DNA of 8,320 nucleotides from Acidobacteriaceae bacterium (GTDB taxonomy: Bacteria; Acidobacteriota; Terriglobia; Terriglobales; Acidobacteriaceae). Of this stretch, positions 5,149-8,320 are shown in pieces (position 1 is the first letter of the stretch; each line of letters starts with the position of its first letter). The position numbers and the translations under genes were made by a program. The notes under the pieces were generated by a model. That model saw nothing but the letters and a program-made list of their open reading frames with translations. It was not told the origin of the DNA and searched no databases. The stretch spans positions 219 to 8,538 of the forward strand of contig PMGP01000307.1 of NCBI GenBank assembly GCA_003156235.1. The letters are read 5' to 3'.

Positions 5149-6333
5149 TTACCGCTGCTGCCAGAACCCCCAGACATCGACTACCTGCTTCTGGTCGGGT
5201 ATCTGTATATTGCGGTACAAGGAATGCGGTGCGCCGAGGATGATAATGTCGCCGCGGCAAATCGCATCCTCCAGCGGCACAAGCCTTTCATCGACCACGT
5301 ATGGGTCGGTACAGAGAACCTCTTTGGCCTCGATGACAAGCAACTTGCGAAGTTTGTAGGAAAGGCTCTCACGTAGGTCGTCTGAATCGCCCTTGAACGC
5401 CATCCCGAGGATTGTTACCACCTTTTTGCGTAGATCGTTCCCGCGCCGCAACTCAGAGACGAGGAAGTTCGGCAGACCTTCATTGACCAGCATCGCGGCA
5501 TGCCCCAGAGAAAAGCTGTTTTCAGAGAACGACGAAAGCTGGAGTGTGTCTTTTACCAGGCAAGGGCCAGCGGCGAACCCTGCCCGCGCAAAGCTCTTCA
5601 TCCTCGGGTAGCGGCGCGTAACCGCATTATAAATTCGATAGAAATCAAGCCCGTGACTTTCAGCTAGGAGGTAGAACTGGTTCGAGATCGCGAAGTTGAG
5701 ATAACGCCAACTATTAGTAAACAACTTCGCCAGTTCCGCCTCCAGCGGCGTCAGTTCAATAAGATCGTTATTGATCCTTGCAAACAGTTCTCTAGCGAGA
5801 TGAAGAGCCTCAGGCTCGAAAGCGGAAATAATCTGCGGCAATTCGCCGATCTCCTTCATCGCATTTCCTTCCGCGATGCGCTCCGGACAAAAGGCTAAGT
5901 GAGTCTTACGGCAGCGGTTTCGGATTCGTTCGTACACCATCTTAGTCACGCCTGGATAGACGGTACTCCTTAAAACGAGCAATGCCCCTTGGGGCAGCAG
6001 ATCGACGATGTAGTCAATACCGCGATAACTTTCCGTCTGCATGGGATTAAGGTGTTTGTCAACTGGCATACCGACAACCTCGATAGCCGTCGTGGCATTC
6101 TTTAGGCAGGAACTGTCCGCTGTGGCCACAAGCGTTGTACCAATCACCTTCAGCAATTGCCTTTCCGCGGACTTTTCCATGAAAGGCATTCGGCCGCTGT
6201 TGACCGTCTGAATCTTGTTCTCGTCGATATCCAGCAAGACCACATCTAGACCATGATTCGCAAACACAATTCCCAACGGCAGTCCTATGCGACCGCAACC
6301 GCCTATGATTACCAGTTTCTCCGATGTTAACAT
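5149..6333 (-). CDS. Nucleotide-sugar dehydrogenase (UDP-glucose/GDP-mannose dehydrogenase family)
   Basis: The product is 394 residues. The N-terminal NAD domain begins LVIIGGCGRIGLPLG, with GxGxxG at 12-17 and an acidic residue after strand two (LLDID). The central domain has FCPERIAEG (148-156), LAKLFTNSWR (201-210) with the conserved Lys203 and Asn207, and AGPCLVKD (255-262) with Cys258 as the nucleophile that carries the thiohemiacetal. The C-terminal domain has GMAFKGDSDDLRES (310-323) and CTDPYV. All catalytic residues are present. The reaction is two-step NAD oxidation of a sugar C6 alcohol to a uronic acid; whether the substrate is UDP-Glc, UDP-ManNAc or another sugar is not visible. 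Start: ATG 6333 with GGAG eight bases upstream, lying inside the preceding small ORF. It probably leads the operon with the epimerase and glycosyltransferase. Confidence 0.9.
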   Translation of the reverse strand: MLTSEKLVIIGGCGRIGLPLGIVFANHGLDVVLLDIDENKIQTVNSGRMPFMEKSAERQLLKVIGTTLVATADSSCLKNATTAIEVVGMPVDKHLNPMQTESYRGIDYIVDLLPQGALLVLRSTVYPGVTKMVYERIRNRCRKTHLAFCPERIAEGNAMKEIGELPQIISAFEPEALHLARELFARINNDLIELTPLEAELAKLFTNSWRYLNFAISNQFYLLAESHGLDFYRIYNAVTRRYPRMKSFARAGFAAGPCLVKDTLQLSSFSENSFSLGHAAMLVNEGLPNFLVSELRRGNDLRKKVVTILGMAFKGDSDDLRESLSYKLRKLLVIEAKEVLCTDPYVVDERLVPLEDAICRGDIIILGAPHSLYRNIQIPDQKQVVDVWGFWQQR

Positions 6334-6470
6334 TCGACCTGCTCCAATTGCTGTGCTTGCAAGGTGGCATTCTCGCCCTCATGAGCCTTGGCTTGAGAGG
6401 CCGTGAGCGATTGGGCTTGCCCGATTGAAGCCCAAAGCAGCAACGTGGCTATGAACGCGATAGTTTTCAT
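6327..6470 (-). CDS. 47-residue secreted peptide, probable truncated OB-fold-like protein
   Basis: From ATG 6470 the product has a clear signal peptide, MKTIAFIATLLLWASIGQAQ, with likely cleavage after GQA or GQAQ. It continues SLTASQAKAHEGENAT, then LQAQQLEQVEC and TAA at 6329-6327. The middle part resembles the first strand and helix of small secreted OB-fold proteins, which start with a similar A-HxG-xATV stretch and then usually run on for about 80 residues. Here the match stops after ENAT. The ORF overlaps the dehydrogenase start by seven bases and contains its ribosome site. It is therefore either a truncated gene at a recombination joint or a genuine short periplasmic peptide coupled to the dehydrogenase. 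The ribosome site (AGAAAG) is weak. Confidence 0.5.
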   Translation of the reverse strand: MKTIAFIATLLLWASIGQAQSLTASQAKAHEGENATLQAQQLEQVEC

Positions 6471-6524
6471 AGGTCTTTCTGAAAAAAGGCTACAGAAGCA
6501 GTGTGTGACTCAGAGTATCAAGTA

Positions 6525-7547
6525 TTAGTTGCGAGTCGGTGAATGTGTCTCTGCCCATTTGCGGCAGCGTTCTTGAATCTCTAGGCGCTTGGCCGGGGTC
6601 AGTGTCTCGCCCACTTTGTCGCGTGTTGATCTGGCCTTTTCATCCAAGCCAGAGGCTCCGAGGTTGAGCCAGAAATACGCCTCTACTTCATCCGTTGGAA
6701 CACCCCAACCATTTGAGTATGCCAAGCCAAGATCATACTGAGCCTGCTCGTCACCTTGCTCAGCGGCCTTGCGGAGCCAACGAGCCGCTTCTGCATCATC
6801 TTTGGAAACACCTTCGCCATTCGAATATGCCAAGGCAAGATCATACTGAGCCATCTCATAACCTTGCTCAGCGGCCTTGCGGAGCCAACGAGCCGCTTCT
6901 GCATCATCTTTGGAAACACCTTCGCCGCTGTGATATGCATAGCCCAGAGCGGTCTGAGCCTTTGCATTTCCCTGTTCTGCTGCTTTGCGGCACCAGCGCA
7001 TAGCTTCCGTCTCATCCTTTGGAACACCTTCGCCATTCGAATACTCCATGCCAAGGGCGTATTGAGCTTGTGCATCTCCCTGCTCGGCGGCCTTCCGCAA
7101 CCATCTCGCAGCTTCTACATTGTCCTTTGGGACACCTTCGCCTTTGGCATAAGCCAATGCAAGATTGTATTGAGCCCCTGCGTGTCCCTGCTCGGCAGCT
7201 TTGTGAAACCAACGTTCAGCTTCTGAGTCATCTTGCTGAACACCTTGCCCAGCGACGTACATCACGCCAAGCCAGTACTGTGCATCTGCGTTTCCCTGCT
7301 CGGCAGCTTTGCGGAACCAGACAGAGGCCAGCACTGCATCTCTTGTGACCCCAATGCCATAGCGGTACACAAGGCCAAGTGCGTATTGAGATTGCGCGTC
7401 TCCACTCTCGGCTCGTTTGATAAGCTCTGCTGTGTTCTTCTTGATCTGGGCCGGACTTATGTCTTGGGCAGCTATCGCGTAGGGGACCGATAGCATCAAG
7501 AGACCAATCAGAAACCATTGCAGCAAGTATGCAAAGAATCGCGCCAC
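6525..7547 (-). CDS. Secreted Sel1-repeat protein (seven repeats)
   Basis: The product is 340 residues from a GTG. Residues 1-27 form a signal peptide (hydrophobic FLIGLLMLSVPYAIAA). From about 46 to 298 come seven 36-residue Sel1 repeats, each near the pattern GDAxAQYxLGxxYxxGxGVxxDxxEAxxWxRKAAEQ. The last has a changed end (YFWLNLGA) and a capping region with LDEKARSTRDKVGETLTP. Sel1 repeats are TPR-like helix pairs that act as protein-binding scaffolds, in the periplasm if the signal is used. Start: GTG 7547 with AGGAGG (7552-7557) four bases upstream. It lies 43 bases after hxsC, so it is probably in the same transcript. No His-Xaa-Ser repeat is present, so it does not look like the Hxs substrate itself. 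A partner, carrier or scaffold role is only inference. Confidence 0.88.
   Translation of the reverse strand: MARFFAYLLQWFLIGLLMLSVPYAIAAQDISPAQIKKNTAELIKRAESGDAQSQYALGLVYRYGIGVTRDAVLASVWFRKAAEQGNADAQYWLGVMYVAGQGVQQDDSEAERWFHKAAEQGHAGAQYNLALAYAKGEGVPKDNVEAARWLRKAAEQGDAQAQYALGMEYSNGEGVPKDETEAMRWCRKAAEQGNAKAQTALGYAYHSGEGVSKDDAEAARWLRKAAEQGYEMAQYDLALAYSNGEGVSKDDAEAARWLRKAAEQGDEQAQYDLGLAYSNGWGVPTDEVEAYFWLNLGASGLDEKARSTRDKVGETLTPAKRLEIQERCRKWAETHSPTRN
6753..6926. repeat. Two identical 66-base direct repeats inside the Sel1 gene
   Basis: Bases 6753-6818 and 6861-6926 are identical, 108 bases apart, which is one Sel1 repeat. They cover the second half of repeats 5 and 6. Bases 6721-6752 also match 6829-6860 closely. 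This shows a recent unit duplication or gene conversion within the array, so repeat number may vary between strains. Confidence 0.85.
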
Positions 7548-7590
7548 TGAACCTCCTTCACCTTCTGGCTTATTAATGCCGCTAATCGCA

Positions 7591-8320
7591 TCAATTGTCA
7601 GATACTACAGGCTGAATCGCCTTGCTATGCACATCTGTTGCTGAAGCAAAGAAGCCGCAGCAGCTATGGCGCACAGCGCATCCATCACACTCTGGGAGAA
7701 AAACATTTTTCCAGTCAGAGATGCTCTGACGCGAGTCACCCCATAAGGATCGACTGATGGTACATAGCTGATGGTTGTATACAGAGACAGGAATATGGTG
7801 CCACTTCAATTCCTGAACTGCCTCAAATAGCAGGTCGCTGTAATCAGCCGGGTCAATCCATACATCGACCAGGTTACCTTTCGCTAATCCGACCGGCTCT
7901 AGCCCCATAAAGGCAACATTGCACGCGAAGGGAAAATTGCGTGAGATGAACCGGGAAATGCGTGGTAGCCATTCGAAATTGATCTTGGAAATCACTACCC
8001 GTAGTTCCACTCTGAGGCCGCAGCGTGCGGCGTTCAGAATTCCCCGCGCAGTTTCATCAAAAGCACCGTGCGCCTGAACCACGAAGTCGTGTTCTTCGGA
8101 GAGATCGGAGTAAAGCGGTATACCCAGAACGAGATCGGTGTGTTCAACGTCGGCGATGTCTTGGGCGAGTGCAAGGAACTTCAATCGACGGCCATTGGTC
8201 AGGATATGAATGGATGTCGAAGGCAAATAGCTCTTAAGCCGACCGATCAGGGCACCCAGGCGTCGTCCGAGCAGCGTTGGCTCACCCCCGCTCAGTATAA
8301 CCTCGGTAATCACCTGAAAA
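7591..8320 (-). CDS. hxsC: His-Xaa-Ser system radical SAM maturase HxsC, C-terminal 242 residues
   Basis: The frame is open to the right edge, so the N-terminus with the CxxxCxxC iron-sulfur motif is outside the window. Visible landmarks, in order, are SGGEPTLL (the radical SAM GGEP loop), ILTNGRRL, LGIPLYSD, VVQAHGAFDET, VELRVVISK, RNFPFACNVAFMGLE, WIDPADYSDLL, VSVYNHQLC, SISDWKN and PECDGC with a following CCGFFAS. The YNHQLC / SISDWKN / C-x2-C / GFF combination is diagnostic of HxsC, one of two radical SAM enzymes (HxsB and HxsC) predicted to modify the His-Xaa-Ser repeat protein HxsA. The C-terminal cysteines probably bind an auxiliary cluster. The family usually has CGGFF; here it is CCGFF. 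hxsB, hxsD and hxsA would be expected to the right. A GTG at 8313 is not the true start. Confidence 0.87.
   Translation of the reverse strand, partial: FQVITEVILSGGEPTLLGRRLGALIGRLKSYLPSTSIHILTNGRRLKFLALAQDIADVEHTDLVLGIPLYSDLSEEHDFVVQAHGAFDETARGILNAARCGLRVELRVVISKINFEWLPRISRFISRNFPFACNVAFMGLEPVGLAKGNLVDVWIDPADYSDLLFEAVQELKWHHIPVSVYNHQLCTISRSLWGDSRQSISDWKNVFLPECDGCAVRHSCCGFFASATDVHSKAIQPVVSDN

Noticed and set aside
4850..5359. 169-codon plus-strand frame across the epimerase/dehydrogenase junction
   Set aside because: It is antisense to two well-defined enzymes whose motifs are all on the minus strand.
6480..6510. T-run after the Sel1 gene as an intrinsic terminator
   Set aside because: The only stem before TTTTTT on the minus strand is three base pairs (GCT/AGC), too weak to support a terminator.
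6683..7226. Long frames on both strands over the Sel1 array
   Set aside because: The 108-base repeat period is divisible by three, so all other frames stay open across the array. They are by-products of the repeats.
6525..7547. Sel1 protein as the Hxs substrate HxsA
   Set aside because: It has no His-Xaa-Ser repeat cluster, the defining feature of HxsA.

Overview
The window comes from a bacterial chromosome of roughly 50% G+C. It has Shine-Dalgarno starts, sigma70-like promoters and secreted proteins with Sec signal peptides. The mix of an Hxs radical-SAM maturase, a Sel1-repeat protein, a small secreted OB-fold-like leader, a sugar-nucleotide cassette and a serine recombinase next to small zinc-ribbon genes suggests a soil-type Gram-negative such as an acidobacterium or a proteobacterium. 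That taxon is a guess from gene style, not a result. Apart from one short plus-strand unit near the left end, every credible gene is on the minus strand, so transcription runs from high to low coordinates.

Right end (about 6327-8320): the C-terminal two thirds of HxsC, one of two radical SAM maturases of the His-Xaa-Ser (Hxs) peptide-modification system, is followed 43 bases later by a secreted protein with seven Sel1 repeats. Next comes a 47-residue secreted peptide whose last codons overlap the start of the sugar-nucleotide genes. It looks like the front end of a longer OB-fold-like secreted protein cut off at the cassette boundary.

Middle (about 2852-6333): a nucleotide-sugar dehydrogenase, an extended SDR epimerase/dehydratase and a family 2 glycosyltransferase form a likely operon that makes an acidic nucleotide sugar and transfers a sugar. 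The track then passes into a broken small gene (DUF4288-like, two compensating frameshifts). After about 250 bases without a gene comes a 580-residue polytopic membrane protein (858-2600). It resembles a GT-C type glycosyltransferase and may use the lipid-linked sugar made by the family 2 enzyme. A weak hairpin plus T-run may end it.

Left end (1-561): the minus strand carries the first codons of a serine site-specific recombinase, preceded by a 35-codon ORF joined to it by an ATGA overlap and by a near-consensus promoter (TTGACT-17-TATATT). Divergent from it is a small zinc-ribbon gene. Its front half and promoter are tandemly duplicated with a period of about 150 bases: the first copy is decayed and the second intact. 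Four near-copies of a 12-base palindrome (best copy ATTATGCATAAT) lie across the divergent promoters and could be operators or recombinase sites. This is the least ordinary part of the window.
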